Of a DNA stretch of 64,000 nt, positions 1 to 12,001 are shown one piece after another; within the stretch, counting starts at the first letter, position 1, and the number at the start of each line of letters is the position of its first letter. The notes under the pieces were generated by a model. That model did no database searches. It was not told the origin of the DNA and worked only from the letters and a program-made list of their open reading frames with translations. The DNA is from Glandiceps talaboti (Eukaryota; Hemichordata; Enteropneusta; Spengelidae), in contig NC_135553.1 of NCBI RefSeq assembly GCF_964340395.1, positions 22,251,449 to 22,315,448 on the forward strand, written 5' to 3'. Made by a program: the position numbers and the translations under genes.

Positions 1-326
1 CTGTCTGTCTAACGTTGCCTTTCAGCACGGTCTCTCAGTAAGTATGCATGCATGCCTGTCTGTCTGTCTATTTTTGACATCTAGAGTCAGGACAATATGA
101 ATTCTCACATCTGTGTAATAAGATATTCATCAACACAACACCAAAGAAATAAGATTGTGTTTGATGTTTCGAATCATTGAATGATTATATGTGATTCACA
201 GGGCACTAAAATTAAGTATCCTTAATGACTAATGTGCGAGATTAAGGGCATTTATAACATTTATAGCGTCGTAATATAATACAAATGGATGCCATAATAT
301 TAGCTATAGCACTTCACAAGCCAAGT

Positions 327-440
327 TGACCAAAAAATATGGAATTTATACCCTGGTCGTTCTACGTCACGACAACTCGCGTCAATGTCATGAAGACGTG
401 AGTCTAGGTCACTGGTTCTGCTGTGTTCGAAATATGAGTG
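327..440. repeat. Dispersed repeat fragment also present at 8803–8870 and 12411–12475
   Basis: The string AATATGGAATTTRTACC followed by CTGGTCGT and, further on, GTCACTGGTTCTG is shared by the three places. The two distal copies belong to the segmental duplication. The family is unknown; only about 60–70 nt align by eye. Confidence 0.5.
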
Positions 441-520
441 AAAACGTTCAAAATTGCCATTACTTTCACCAATTTTTCTTTGATATTACTGTCGCTGGTA
501 TAATTATGTCATTCTCCTAT

Positions 521-613
521 ATTTTTCTTCCTTCAGCCAGAAATACTAGCGACTCGTAGTGACAAGGCCCCTATTAGGTCACTCTTATTTTCCTTGGCTG
601 AAGGAAGAAAAAT
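521..613. repeat. Hairpin with 19-bp perfect inverted ends (MITE-like)
   Basis: ATTTTTCTTCCTTCAGCCA at 521–539 is the exact reverse complement of 595–613, with a 55-nt spacer. No flanking target duplication is obvious. It lies between the last visible arylsulfatase exon and the left edge. The rest of 1–655 shows no exon I can support; 327–440 resembles the repeat also seen at 8803–8870 and 12411–12475. Confidence 0.75.
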
Positions 614-655
614 GTTGGGAAATAATATCTAATTTTATTACATAAGGTTATTTAC

Positions 656-1591
656 CGATACGTGTTTTCCTTCTTGGTTTAAGACTACACCAGTATTGTC
701 GTACAACGAAGGATAAGGAGGGCCGTAATTGAACCTTGTGGCGTTCGCTTCACCTGTGGTAAAATGAAAAAAATATAGGGTATTATGAATTCCAAAACGA
801 TGCATCAGTGTATGCATAGCTCTAGTAAAATTAGCAACATTTTTATGACAGATTTGGCTACCAGACGATGGAGAGAGCGCCAACAACGACTGATCTTTTA
901 CAGTTTATGGTGATCGTTGTGAGTGGAAAGAACATATATGCATATTGGAATGTCAACCTCATAAAAATCCCCACCACTAGATACTGACATAAAATATAAT
1001 ACCAAGTAATTAATGATTTGAGCTAATATGACAATATCATGAAATGGGTATTTTGAGATATTCGACAACATTAAATACTTACCAAAATTAGTCATGTGAG
1101 TTAAATAATTTGTGTACCATTCATGTGTTCCAAAAAAAGAGTCATAACCACGATATGTGGGTGTTACATCCCATCGACAAGACCCAAGGTGCCATCTGTT
1201 TGCCAATAAAAGTGACGTGGTCAAAAACCTTTATTTCTGACAGGATATTTAAACTAATTATACAGATCATGAGAAACTTTTTTATCTGAGCGGTAACCAC
1301 CCACCTCTCCACCCCAACATACACACAACAGCACCCCCAACAAACACACACACACACACCCATGTACACTAAGTTTTTCTTACACTAAAACACAGATTAG
1401 CAATTATACACATGTACATGCACACGTAAGTGCAACTTATCCAAATATACAAAACCGAATGTCACATACATACATACATACATACATACATACATACATA
1501 CATACATACATACATACATACATACATGTACTTGTGCATGAACGCACACACACACACACATGCACAAAGACAGACGTATATGTACATATGT

Positions 1592-1624
<33 letters not shown>

Positions 1625-4600
1625 GACAGACATATAGATAGGCAGATTGACGGACAGACAGACATACATGCTATACTTACTTTCCGAGTATATGGGTTGA
1701 ATATCCCAATGGTTTCAGTGCTTCACCTAATGTTGTCAAATTTCTCCATAAGTAAGCTGGTTGTTGTGGATAAATAGTTGCACGCTGAAGAAACAAAGAA
1801 AAAATGTGTGTATAAAGATTCTAATCCATAATTAATTTTGTAATTTATTCTGAAAAATGTGCCAAGACTTTCAAGACAAGCATTTAAATCCTGATAACAC
1901 TATAACTGTTAGCCCATGCACATGAATAGAAAAACATGTATGACTCACGCCAAGACCTGCTCTGAATGCATAGTAACCAGTCAATAAGGCAGCACGTGTT
2001 CTATAGATGAAAAATATATTTTTTCATATATGTAAATTGTGTAGGCAACATATCTTGAAGGTGCACAAATATACCATACAATATGTCCCATCAAATTCAT
2101 TTGTGGGTCCGCACCCAAAATCGGCACATGTACAACGTTTAACTATTGGAATTAACAATTTTCAGTATGGATATTGTTGGTTGTCTGATATGGAAAAAAT
2201 AATACTGCTACAGCTAGTATAACTTTAACACTGCAAATAGTTAATTCATTCTGATTAATAATAAGATCAGGTGTCTAGTAGTCGTTGATAGTATCCTCAC
2301 TTGATGTCAGTGTGTAAGTAACCATGAAGGAGATATGGAAAATTTACTTGAATGGCAACAAATACTGTGGGTGCTGATAGTATTTCATCACTAGGTGATC
2401 GTACATGTTTAAAAATGTTGTTGCAAGGCAAGTACAAGGAGTTGACAGTAACAATAAGGGCATCGAGACTAACCCTCACCCCCATCTCGCATTTATTTCG
2501 AAAATGTACCCTCTATCCACAACTCATATCTAAAGTCAGATGTTATATTTTATTAAAGGTTTGTTATTCCTCGTATTTATGGATGGACCATTTGATATCG
2601 GGGGGGGGGGGGGGGCTTCGAAGATTAGGGGAAAAAAGATGCCAAATGGAGTTGCTTTAAAAAAAATATCCGGATATAAGTGGGTGATGGAAAAAAAGAC
2701 GAACCATTGCTGCTAGGAAAAAGAATTCTTGGCAGGGATATGATGCACAAGATCGAGTGTACTGTTCAACCTGTTAGTACCTCTCCAACCAAGACACTAG
2801 TTACAGAACATGCCATGTAAATGTTTGGCTTTTTCACAATCAGTGCTTCACTTATCTTGTACTTTGGGGCAAAAGTGAACTTGAAGGTTTCGTAACAGTA
2901 ATCTTAATCTAAATTGTTCTCGTCTCTCCAGTATGAACTTGTCAGAAGGGATGAATATACTTTCTATTTCGGACACTACATGTATCGACACTGCAAATCA
3001 GATTCCAGTTTCTATTATACGCTAGGTATGACCACCTAAAGTTCTCTAACATAACAGTGACTTTACTATACATGCAATATTAATGGCCCTATACCAATGT
3101 ACGGGTGACATGTTTTATGTGACATGGGAAACTCATTCAAAAAATTATATTTACTTTAACTTTTCGAAGCTAGGAAATAGTACCTCAGAGGCTATGAAAT
3201 ACCTAAAAATTGCCTAAATAGAAAAAAACCAGATCTGCCAGGGGGAACCCTTAGGACTTCCTTGCCCCAGCGGTCACTCATTCATCAAACCAACACTAAG
3301 ATTCACCAAAATTGGCTTTAAGAGTAAAAAACCTCAAAAGCTTCTAGGGGGAGACCCCTTATAAATGGTGGACATATCCCAGTATCCAGCTTTTCCCCCT
3401 ACCTCTTAATTACTGTCAAGATGCTATCAAAACTGTACTTCAAAAATTGTTCAACCATGTGTATTTGCCTTTTACATGTTGGTGCTGTCTTGTAAAGCTT
3501 GGAAATTATTCCCTTTCTCAAGCTTTCCCACTGCATTTCATTGTCAAGATGCTATGAAACTCAATAATTATATGACAGTGTCATCCCTGGATCTCATAGA
3601 GTATTTGCAAGACGGTCAAGCAGTCCATACTGAGCCACAATAAAAAAAATACCTGTAATGTGAATATGATATGGGGGGGGGGTCATCACATGCTTTCGAA
3701 TTAAGGGGGTTAGCCTGTTTTCAGTTTTACATATATGGGGGGGGGGGGGGGCAGTGACTTTTCGTTGGCTCGATGGGAAAGACCACTACCCCCCCCCCCC
3801 CCGGCTGGAGAAACTGACATATCTGTCTGAATGTCGGAGCTCACCAATCAAGTTTCCGATTTGCATTTTCAGTATGACATCATACCATGGCATAAAAAAC
3901 TGTCAATAATTGAAAATCAAAGATGTATTGCAAAATAGTCTTTATTTAGTTTCCTAAATATAATATATGTGTGATAGAACAGCATCTTTTTACTCTCTGT
4001 ATTACCCTGTGCCAAAAAAGTAGGTGTTCAAAATTGGCGTCATAAAATCCGGATATCTCAAAGAAGGAAAGAAAAAAAATGTTGCCAGCATAGCTGAAGG
4101 AGAAAAAAAATAATTCACAGGCAAGTAGGTGGGAAAAAGATAATGACACACCACCAATCTTCCACGCCCCCCGCCCCCCCCCGATTTCAAATGGTCCACC
4201 CCTTATATAATGATGCAGTACATGTACAGACATGTCCACAATGCCAGTTGGTTCATTTCAAGTGGCATGTACAACATACAAACATATGATGTGGATGATA
4301 TGAATGAAGATTGGGAATTTATTTCAAATTAGATTTTGAATTTATAAAACAATATTGGCATGGCTTAAAAATTCCTACACGGAAAATCAATGTGATAAAT
4401 TACGCAAGGTTAGTAAATGTGTAAACTCTTTGTTGTTGTATTTACAGTAACAAACCTTTGACACATTTTTAGGTAGGAAATAAGCCATGATTGTTTTATG
4501 AATAAAAAATAAAAAATAAATATCCATTCCTCATCCATATGGCCACTTTAAAGGCCTTGTGTAAAATGTATTGATGATTCAAACTATGAATATATAACAG

Positions 4601-6172
4601 CACTTGGTTATTCGATACTCACGGAGAGCACGCTTGTTGAACATAGGTTTGATTAAGAATGACGCCCTCTCTGGCCAAACCTTCCATGTTTGGTGTGTGC
4701 ATGGCAGGATAGTTCCATGACACATCAGACCAGCCTGTAAGTTTAAACAAATTTAAAAAATTGTGATAGCGGATACACGCATAATGTGATATGTAAATGT
4801 TTGCGTGCGTGCGTAAGCTTGCTATTCTACTTACCTGTGTGGCATGACATCACAATGACAATATTTGGACTCGATCTCTTCTTCCCTATTATGGTAATGA
4901 TATCGAAATTAGTAATGTATACCATCACGAAACATCGATGCTGGAGGGATATATTAACTAATTACGGCTCCTCAATTTGAATTATCATAGATAGTCGGAT
5001 GAGCACGAAAACTGTGAACTTTAGGGTAAAGTTTTGAAATTGGCACACATGTCCAACTTTTGTGTGCAAATCTGTTCTGATATAGTGTGTAAATTTCTTT
5101 TACTGGAAAGACTTCTATTGTTACAGAAGCTGTCATTCAACTCATCTGTCGATGTCAGAGTGCCTTGAATAGTAGGGTCTCGAAATTATTGTCAGTTTTC
5201 TTGATTTTAAGCTCCTGAAATGGAGCAGAAAACACACCGTGTCAAATAAACCGTATACTAAAGTCATTGGTATTATTATTACTCTAGATAGTAGAAATAG
5301 GGCAACCTGTTCGTTGATGAATAAAAAAAGAGAACAAAACAGAGAGAAGTAACTCGGCGGTAACTCTTATAGTGAAAATGACGGAAACTTAATGTTTGGA
5401 AGTATAGATATAAGTCGAGTAACATAATATTGGGTATTTTAATGCAAAACAAAAAATCAATATGTACCTCCACATCCATTGTCAGAATCTTCACCGCTGT
5501 CATCACCTTCATTGCTGTTCTCATCATCATCACCAGCTGTTAACATAAATCATAATCTAAAACATTTCGAAATTTCTCAGATTTTATTTATTACCACTCC
5601 TTCAGCGAGTCAAGATATACAAGATGGTGTCAGACCACTACAGCAAGTTGACATTTGTTATAACAAAATGGTATGTATTTGTATTCCATTCTTTTCATCG
5701 CCAATACGAGGCTGTAATGACGTCATCGGTCTGGGCTTGTCAGCCTTCGTTTGGGGAAAGGGAGATTAGACTGCGCCCACAACGGCTGATCTACCAGTCT
5801 ACGCCAATGCTTTCGCTCTATTTATTTCTCTAAGTCATATTTTATGAAGCATATTATCCATAGTAGACGGATCATATTTCTAATTTGCCGTTCCAAAGTG
5901 ACTACTGTTAGAAACTTTTTCTGTCAACTTATTCAGGTAGCATTATCATTGGAAGTTGTTATTAAATATATTGATTTGTCAATGCCGAATTGCCCTGAAT
6001 TGCTTTCAAAGTACTTTATTCAAAACTGGAGCAGAAAACATTACATCTAAAAAAAACCCTAGGTACAGAGGTATTGCTATTACTCTGGATAAATTCAATA
6101 CTTACCGTTAGATGGCGTCACCATCAAAATAGCAAACATGTACATGAACATCAAAATAAGGACGAACTTCAT
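656..6172 (-). CDS. Arylsulfatase-like protein, 5' part (8 coding exons; 3' end outside window)
   Basis: Seen: eight exons with GT–AG borders join in one frame: 6172–6106, 5536–5468, 4885–4835, 4734–4623, 2000–1949, 1784–1681, 1195–1083, 753–656 (666 nt, 222 residues). Exon 1 encodes a hydrophobic signal peptide starting MKFVLILMFMYMF. Exon 2 is an acidic linker rich in Asp, Glu, Asn and Ser. Then come SPNIVIVM, GWSDVSWN, the sulfatase signature as CSPTR followed by AALLTGYY, GYSTHILGKWHLG, and TPTYRGYDSFFG. Known: this order is that of arylsulfatases B/I/J, lysosomal or secreted sulfate ester hydrolases whose CxPxR cysteine becomes formylglycine. Odd: the conserved metal-binding Asp-Asp normally before GW (ADDLGW) reads SCHTGW, so activity is doubtful. 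About half the usual ~500 residues is present; later exons should lie left of position 1. A splice acceptor at 6197–6196 implies an upstream non-coding exon. The family call is sure; activity is not. Confidence 0.88.
1464..1676. repeat. Compound microsatellite (CATA)n–(CA)n–(CAGA)n in arylsulfatase region
   Basis: (CATA)n fills 1464–1527, a short (CA)n lies at 1545–1561 and (CAGA)n at 1592–1624, with imperfect CAGA units to 1665. It sits in the intron directly downstream of the exon ending at 1681. Long open frames here encode only Tyr-Ile-His-Thr or Asp-Arg-Gln-Thr repeats and are not genes. Confidence 0.95.
2570..4215. mobile_element. G-tract dispersed element with inverted ends, inside arylsulfatase intron 4
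   Basis: GGACCATTTGATATCGGGGG near 2584 reappears inverted near 4175–4197, both followed inwards by a poly-G run and a 'GAAGATT' segment, so the two sides form long imperfect inverted ends about 1.6 kb apart. The interior (2830–3850) is shared with 45430–45905 (inverted) and 46155–47636 (direct). No coding sequence is visible. It accounts for most of the 2.6-kb intron between exons 4734–4623 and 2000–1949; 4216–4622 shows nothing. Confidence 0.6.
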
Positions 6173-6351
6173 CGTAGAAGACGTAGTTCAGGCTCCTGTA
6201 ATTTGTCAATTACGACCCACAGTTAGGGAGTGTCCAGATTTTACTTTGGGGGGTGGGGGGCGGAGGATTTTCGGGGGGGCATCAATTCTTCTCAGGAAAA
6301 ATTAGGGGGGGGGCTAAACACAAATTTCACAATTTTCGAGTGGGGGGGGGG

Positions 6352-7203
6352 TCAAGGAAAAAACCCATGATTATTTAATGCAACATAAACCAATCTGCAT
6401 TTCTGGCACTTCTCAAAGTAACTTGTCCAATGTTGTCTGCGAGGATGTGCAAGACTTGTTTCATCATCAGTCTTATTATCAGTACATGAATTTTCTGAGC
6501 TATCAGTATCACAATTGTCTCCATCACTGCCTAGAACACGCATTACAGAAGTGTCACTTTCAGTCTCAGAGTCACTATCTGTTTCACTCATGTCCATGAT
6601 ATTAGTTTTAATTTCATTAATTTTGCAGTCAGTTTTCTAGATCTAAATTCTGGTATTCCTACGATGTGAGTGGATATTATGTCTAATTTTTCTCTTTTTA
6701 ATTTTCTCTGTTTTGGCAATTTGTACTCATCAAGATATTTATCTAACTCTTTCACTTTCAGTTTTTCAAGAGTTGAACTCAAGAACAACTTCAACCAGTC
6801 ATGGTCATTATATTTCTTCTTTTCTCTTTTTTTTTCGGTTGCTCTTCCTGATGTTTAGATCTAATGTATTTTACTCTCTCCATATTTTTCAGATATTCAA
6901 TGTAGTTTTTGACAACACTTATGCTGACAATATTTTTCTCTGCAAAACGAGATATAGAAATTTCATCATGTAATTGTTTGAAGCATACAGCTTTTTTATT
7001 TTGGCACAGGGTTGGAAGTCATCGACAGTTCGTTTTGTGTTTGCGAAATCACCTAATACTGGAAATAGAAGTTAAACATATACCAGTCAAAGCAAAAATG
7101 TTGATAGTTAAATTATTTCAGTTTTTGACTTTTCCTTCCAACAATAAAAGTGTTCACATTTACACTTGCATTGTTGACAAGCTGAGCAACAGAAACCGGC
7201 ATT
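6352..7203 (-). pseudogene. Decayed transposon-borne ORF: Cys-rich motif, SAP-like helix segment, acidic tail
   Basis: Read on the minus strand: CCSACQQCKCKCEHFYC (near 7138–7200), a charged helical stretch FAEKNIVSISVVKNYIEYL, then KYNDHDWLKLF and LEKLKVKELDKYLDEYKL (near 6690–6810), which resembles a SAP DNA-binding fold, and an acidic tail DSDSETESD (6500–6590). At least two frame shifts, one in a poly-A run near 6830 and one near 6630, and several stops break it. Similar YNDYDW plus SAP-like plus acidic-tail proteins occur in invertebrate repeat families as far as I remember. The function is unknown. Confidence 0.5.
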
Positions 7204-7295
7204 GGAACTAAAGTTGTTTTCAATACGTATCAAAAAGTAGAACAGTTGTAATTGTGAAGTATTTAATTTAAGTAAGGCATGGCGCTGAGGCTGTA

Positions 7296-7333
<38 letters not shown>

Positions 7334-7399
7334 GTAATTGTATGCATACATACATACACACATACATACATACATACATACATACATACATACATACAT

Positions 7400-7454
<55 letters not shown>

Positions 7455-7517
7455 AACAAACAGACAGGCAGAGATACATACATACATACATACATACATA
7501 CATACATACATACATAC
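7296..7517. repeat. Compound microsatellite (GT)n–(CATA)n–(CAGA)n–(CATA)n
   Basis: (GT)n at 7296–7330, (CATA)n at 7345–7400, (CAGA)n at 7401–7450 with a few CAAA units, then (CATA)n again to 7517. It lies inside the 6226–7730 transposon. The long open frames over it are repeat artefacts. Confidence 0.95.
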
Positions 7518-7989
7518 TTACATGCATATATATGTACATTGTGTATGTATAGTGTGTTTGTGTATGTGTGTAAGTCTATGGGAGGGGGCATGGAAAAAAA
7601 TCAAGAACTTGCAGGGGGGGGGGGCATCAATTTTTCCCAAGCTTTTGTAGGGGGGGGGGCATGAAAAAAATACACAAGGAAAAGGGAAAATCCTCCGGGG
7701 TCCCCCTGGAAGTAAAATCTGGACACTCCCTTAGCCGTCAGCTTACATGTAGTGGCAACCCCTATACCTAAAAATATGTTGAATTATGACGAAATGTCAT
7801 TGGGAAGCTAAATGGTGCAGATTCTGAGCTCAAGGAACATTCTGAAAATAAGATAATAACACAAATTACAAATTATCATTAAATCACAGGAGTAAGTAGA
7901 CCTCAACAGATACTTTAGTATTCCCGGTTTTAATCGATAAACTCTCAGAAATGTTATCCTATATATTCGTTCACTTCGCTCAAATAACA

Positions 7990-8275
7990 AAAGTCTACTT
8001 CATATACCCTGTTGTAATACAAAGTCATACGGTGAGCGTGCGTTCTTGCAAGCAGGGCCAGTCTTATGGAACAGTATACCACTTGAACTTCATTCTTCAC
8101 CAACTGTCGATAAATTCAAGAAGGACATCAAGCAAGACACGTCTGTTTGCCAGAGCTTTCTTAACTTTATTTTACACTACTGTTGTTCCTGGTCAGTGTC
8201 ATAGAACATTACGTCGTATTGGATTTAGGCGCTATACAATTTATTTTATTGATTGTTTGATTGATATACATCATA
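7990..8275 (+). mobile_element. LINE 3' fragment (C-terminal end of a non-LTR reverse transcriptase ORF)
   Basis: In frame from about 8029: GERAFLQAGPVLWNSIPLEL, then HSSPTVDKFKKDIK. This is the conserved G-R-F-x-x-A-G-P-x-L-W-N-S-I/L-P block plus a 'sFK..lK' segment found at the C-terminus of many jockey/CR1-like LINE proteins. The following GTCATAGAAC…GGCGCTATACAATTTATTTTATTGA text looks like a LINE 3' end. Upstream 7736–7990 shows nothing recognisable. Confidence 0.7.
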
Positions 8276-8404
8276 TAACTATAACTCTAATAAAACACAT
8301 CTTAAAAGTAGTTCCAATGTACTGTCTTGAGGACGGCCTATCACACGTAGCAGTGGTTGTATGGCAGAGGTGGTGTGTTTGTACTTTTAAAAAAGGAAGT
8401 CACT

Positions 8405-11400
8405 TTTAAGTGTGTTGACTAAACTGATACATCAATTTTACAACATTTTCATCGACGTCACGGATCAATCGTGCTCCAGTTGTCTCATAGAAAGTCCCAA
8501 CCTACCCAATTACCCATCCGTACCGTGAACTCTACTACCATAAAATTGTTAGGTGAAACCTGAGGAGGCACACTTGCATGCTCAAACTAAAGTATTTGCT
8601 TGTAGATTTACATGCATGTCAAATGTTTTTTATTGCACCGTCTTACAATGTATCAGTGTTACATAAGCTTAGCCTGGCCTTCAAGTGTATTTTCTGAGTA
8701 GGGTTACATTATAATAAATACGTAATTGAAAAACTATCAAAACATTCTCTTATAAAGTGGCGCCATTGTAAGATTTATTATCCCAATCAAACTGGTTAGA
8801 GAACAATATGGAATTTGTACCTCTGGTCGTGGACACAATTGTCACTGGTTCTGCTGTGTTCATATAGGCTTGGAGGAAAGAGTAGTTTTATACCAAACTT
8901 ATCCATGATGTACTTGCAAATAATCTTTGCCGATTTAATTTTATTCATCCCCCCTATAGAAATTTCACATCTATTATAAATTAATTTAGAAATGAGACTT
9001 GATTTTTTTATTGCAATGTGGTTGGTGGGAAAGTCAAATATACTGACCAAGATATACGATCATTTATATACGTCTTGTATAATAATTCTATACGTATTGT
9101 ATATATTCTAATACAGTGATCACTGCGGAATTCGTTATTACTCAATAAGTGCCTAACTCGGCAGAAGCATTGACCCTCACACACCATTTACATATGCGTA
9201 GCCCTTGAAGGCACCCGCAGGTGCTATGTTTGCCGGGTCTGTGTGACACCGGGATAGCCTGTGGACTGTCCGGGAAAGCCTTGACAGTTCCACAGCAATG
9301 TGATATGGAGCGTGCAACATAGCCATGTCACGTAGTCCCATACCTCAATGGATCTCTGTAGCATTGTGTGTAATTGTGTGTACATGTATATGTCTGCAGA
9401 AGAGAAAATCGCTGGGAGCAATTCCCAGCACAAAATAAATTTAAAAAAATCAACCCCCCCCCCAAAAAAAAAAACCAAACAAACAAAAAAACAAAAAACA
9501 ACAACAAAAAAAACCACAAAAAACCCGACTGCACTGTAAAAAAAAATTTAAAAATCTGGAATTGTGACACAACTTTACCACAACGATGGTTAAATAGTTA
9601 GTAGACTGGGTTAAGCTTGAAATCTGACATCGCTGCAAGTTGTCTTTTGTTTCTGATCTGCTAAATTCCTTGCGTAGGATTTGAATCACCACTGCTCCTC
9701 AGTCAACCCAATTGTATAATATGAGTTCTGATGTGACAGTGGACACATTTCTACAAGTTGTTCTTTCGAGGCTTTAATACTGTTGCCTTTTTTATTTCAA
9801 AATGGTCAACGTCCTTTGGCCACCACTGTCCACCAGTTATTCCAATTGTAAATTAGTAAAGACCTGATACCACACAGGACAACTTTAACCCAACTTGTCT
9901 CGCTGACTAGAAGGTGTGCTTACCATCGACTTGAAGAAATCAAGGCTCACGTGTTGTGCCATTATGGATCTACGTCAGGTATGATAATACATGTACGTCT
10001 GCGCCTACAGCTCAGCTTTTAAGACAATGCGTGCATTACAAATACTATTCACCATCATTATGATCGTTTCTTGATATCAAAAATCTTGTTTGCCTTGCTA
10101 CATCACATATCCGTGTCATTGTTAAAAAACCTTGCTTTTTCACATACATTTCCCTACTTTCAATTTGAAAATGGTTAGGAAAAAGTGTAGGGGACACTCG
10201 TGTGTAATCTTCAATGATATAAAGTACATACAAAGTGAATGTTAGGTATACAACAGATAAAACAGACTTACCTCTGTCAGTGAATGTATCTGTTCGTGCC
10301 ACAACCTCTGTTTAAATCATAAACTGTTCGAACCATTTATATATACCTTTTATGGTCAATTTATCATTCAGTACGGAGATCCAGGTTGGTTAAAACTCTC
10401 GTTAATTATTTCTCAAGATTTGAAATGCTAATCGGCAGGTGTGGCTTTATTACTCTTTGGAGCTATAACAGATGGTCTTATGTTTGTTTTCAAATTAATC
10501 AGTCATTGTGGTATACAGTATATACAATGATTTATTTAGAAGTTATGAAACGACATGTCATAGAGATGTATAAAGAGAATACAAATGAGAAATGGATGGG
10601 CTCAACACCCCACCCTAACCCATCCCCACCCCACCCCCACCCACCCCCATCAACAAACCTCAACTCACAGGCTTTCCAAAACTCGTGACCAGCTTTCACC
10701 TTGTTGACAGAATATCGCATTTAAGAATATATACATTTCCACAGTGTATTGTGACATACTAGTCTAGGTCCTGACGGAATGTATTCCATACTACACTGTA
10801 CTCCATTACTCTACTCCCAGTGTAGTCAAGGTCCCAACGAAACACACAAACATATTACCGATCCTGACCAGAATACTGACGCCACAAACACTGTAACAGT
10901 TCATAAGATGTTGATGATGAGGTAAGAACCCTTAACATTCCTGAAAGATATATGTTAACATGTTTGGTCCAAAATTTAGGAGAGACACTTGTACATGCAA
11001 GCTTAAACATTTAATTGCATAATATATTGTCACTCGTCCGAAAACTGTCTCATTTATACAAGAAGGTGTTGTATTCGTTCTCTCTAAATTTCCCGAAATA
11101 ACCTTGTAGATGTTAACTTCATAATAACTTCCTCGAGTTTATCCACGATGTGAAGGACCACGATTCACTTTAATATTCGCCCATGGGCTTACAACCTTTT
11201 TGATCCTCATATACATGCACGTCCTTGAAATCGATAGAAAATTCTAGTATATATTAAGTCCGTAAATTGTTTAATTTATACAATGAGATGTTAAATTGCA
11301 TGTAAATAATCCAAATTAACGCGCTTTACTGGTTCATGCGTGGGTCACTATGACCCCGACACAGTTTGCTGTCTAGGATAAGGAGAATGGCTGAATGGTG

Positions 11401-12001
11401 AATATAAAGTACATTGTACTTCAAATCGTGTTTATATTCTATTGTATAGTGTTACCACTACACGTACTTGATTTATCCTGACCACTTTATTACCGAATAG
11501 GGCGTTGCACCAATTCTGACATATACATAATGTTTAGCTGACTCTTCAGGGTACCCTTTGACCACTTGTTAGGCCCACTGTTAATATAATAACGGGTTCT
11601 TGTTTACTATCAGTTGTGATATTGTTACCAAAGGCAGACTGGGTGATCCAATGCAATATCTATGGAATTAATGTTCTTCTTTCTTTTTTAAATAAAACTA
11701 TATCTTTTAAACTCTAAGCCCTTCTGTTGCTAAATTTGAGTATAATTGTTAAAAATCCTTGTTAAAAATCCTAAATGTCAACGTGAATTTCGTGAATTGT
11801 TATAGGCGCGACACATGCACGCAAATCTATACCTACAAAAGGCATGATATAAACTACCCCTCCATACAGTATTTTTTAAAGGAAGGGATATACCAAATGA
11901 CCACAAACAGTAAAGGTTCACAATCGCGCATGTCCTCTCTCATTGTTTTAAACACGGGCGCTCCCCAGGGTTGTGTTTTAAGTCCATTGTTGTATTCATT
12001 T
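8405..12001. repeat. Tandem segmental duplication, copy A (3.6 kb)
   Basis: The sequence from AAGTGTGTTGACTAAACTG at 8408 is repeated from 12004 with an offset of 3596 at the start. Homology runs to the LINE text CCATTGTTGTATTCATT at 11985–12000 (copy B 16098–16114). By eye the copies are in the mid-90s percent identical outside indels. Copy A lacks the SINE head (12818–13141) and the right half of a foldback element (14720–14990) found in copy B. No genes are visible inside; it holds poly-C/poly-A tracts (9455–9545) and the RT fragment at 11935–12000. Confidence 0.9.
11935..12000 (+). mobile_element. LINE reverse transcriptase fragment, truncated by the duplication junction
   Basis: NTGAPQGCVLSPLLYS is encoded here: the conserved G-x-PQG-x-x-LSP-L-L motif of non-LTR reverse transcriptases. 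The frame ends at TAA at 12001–12003, exactly at the border with copy B. It is a relic with no function. Confidence 0.8.

Larger units (their letters stand above)
6226..7730. mobile_element. 1.5-kb TIR DNA transposon (TTA target duplication) with decayed coding relic
   Basis: Seen: the ends are 21-bp perfect terminal inverted repeats starting GGGAGTGTCCAGATTTTA (6226–6246 and 7710–7730), each flanked by TTA (6223–6225, 7731–7733). G-rich subterminal stretches follow. Inside lie a minus-strand coding relic (6352–7203) and a (GT)n–(CATA)n–(CAGA)n microsatellite (7297–7517). No transposase motif is visible, so it is non-autonomous. A 3-bp TWA duplication is typical of PIF/Harbinger; that assignment is inference. 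It begins only about 50 nt upstream of the arylsulfatase start codon, probably within a 5' UTR intron. Confidence 0.82.

Noticed and set aside
7263-7664. Open frames in several phases on both strands over (CATA)n/(CAGA)n
   Set aside because: They translate only the microsatellite (YIHT, DRQT, MYVC repeats); tetranucleotide repeats without stops stay open in all frames.
8796-9050. 84-codon minus-strand frame in duplicate copy A
   Set aside because: The matching copy B sequence (12410–12660) has indels that break the frame, and no family is recognised.
9224-9692. Minus-strand frames with Phe/Gly-rich starts and a related frame at 13131–13600
   Set aside because: They cover poly-C/poly-A tracts and the SINE body duplicated between copies A and B; the frame differs between copies.
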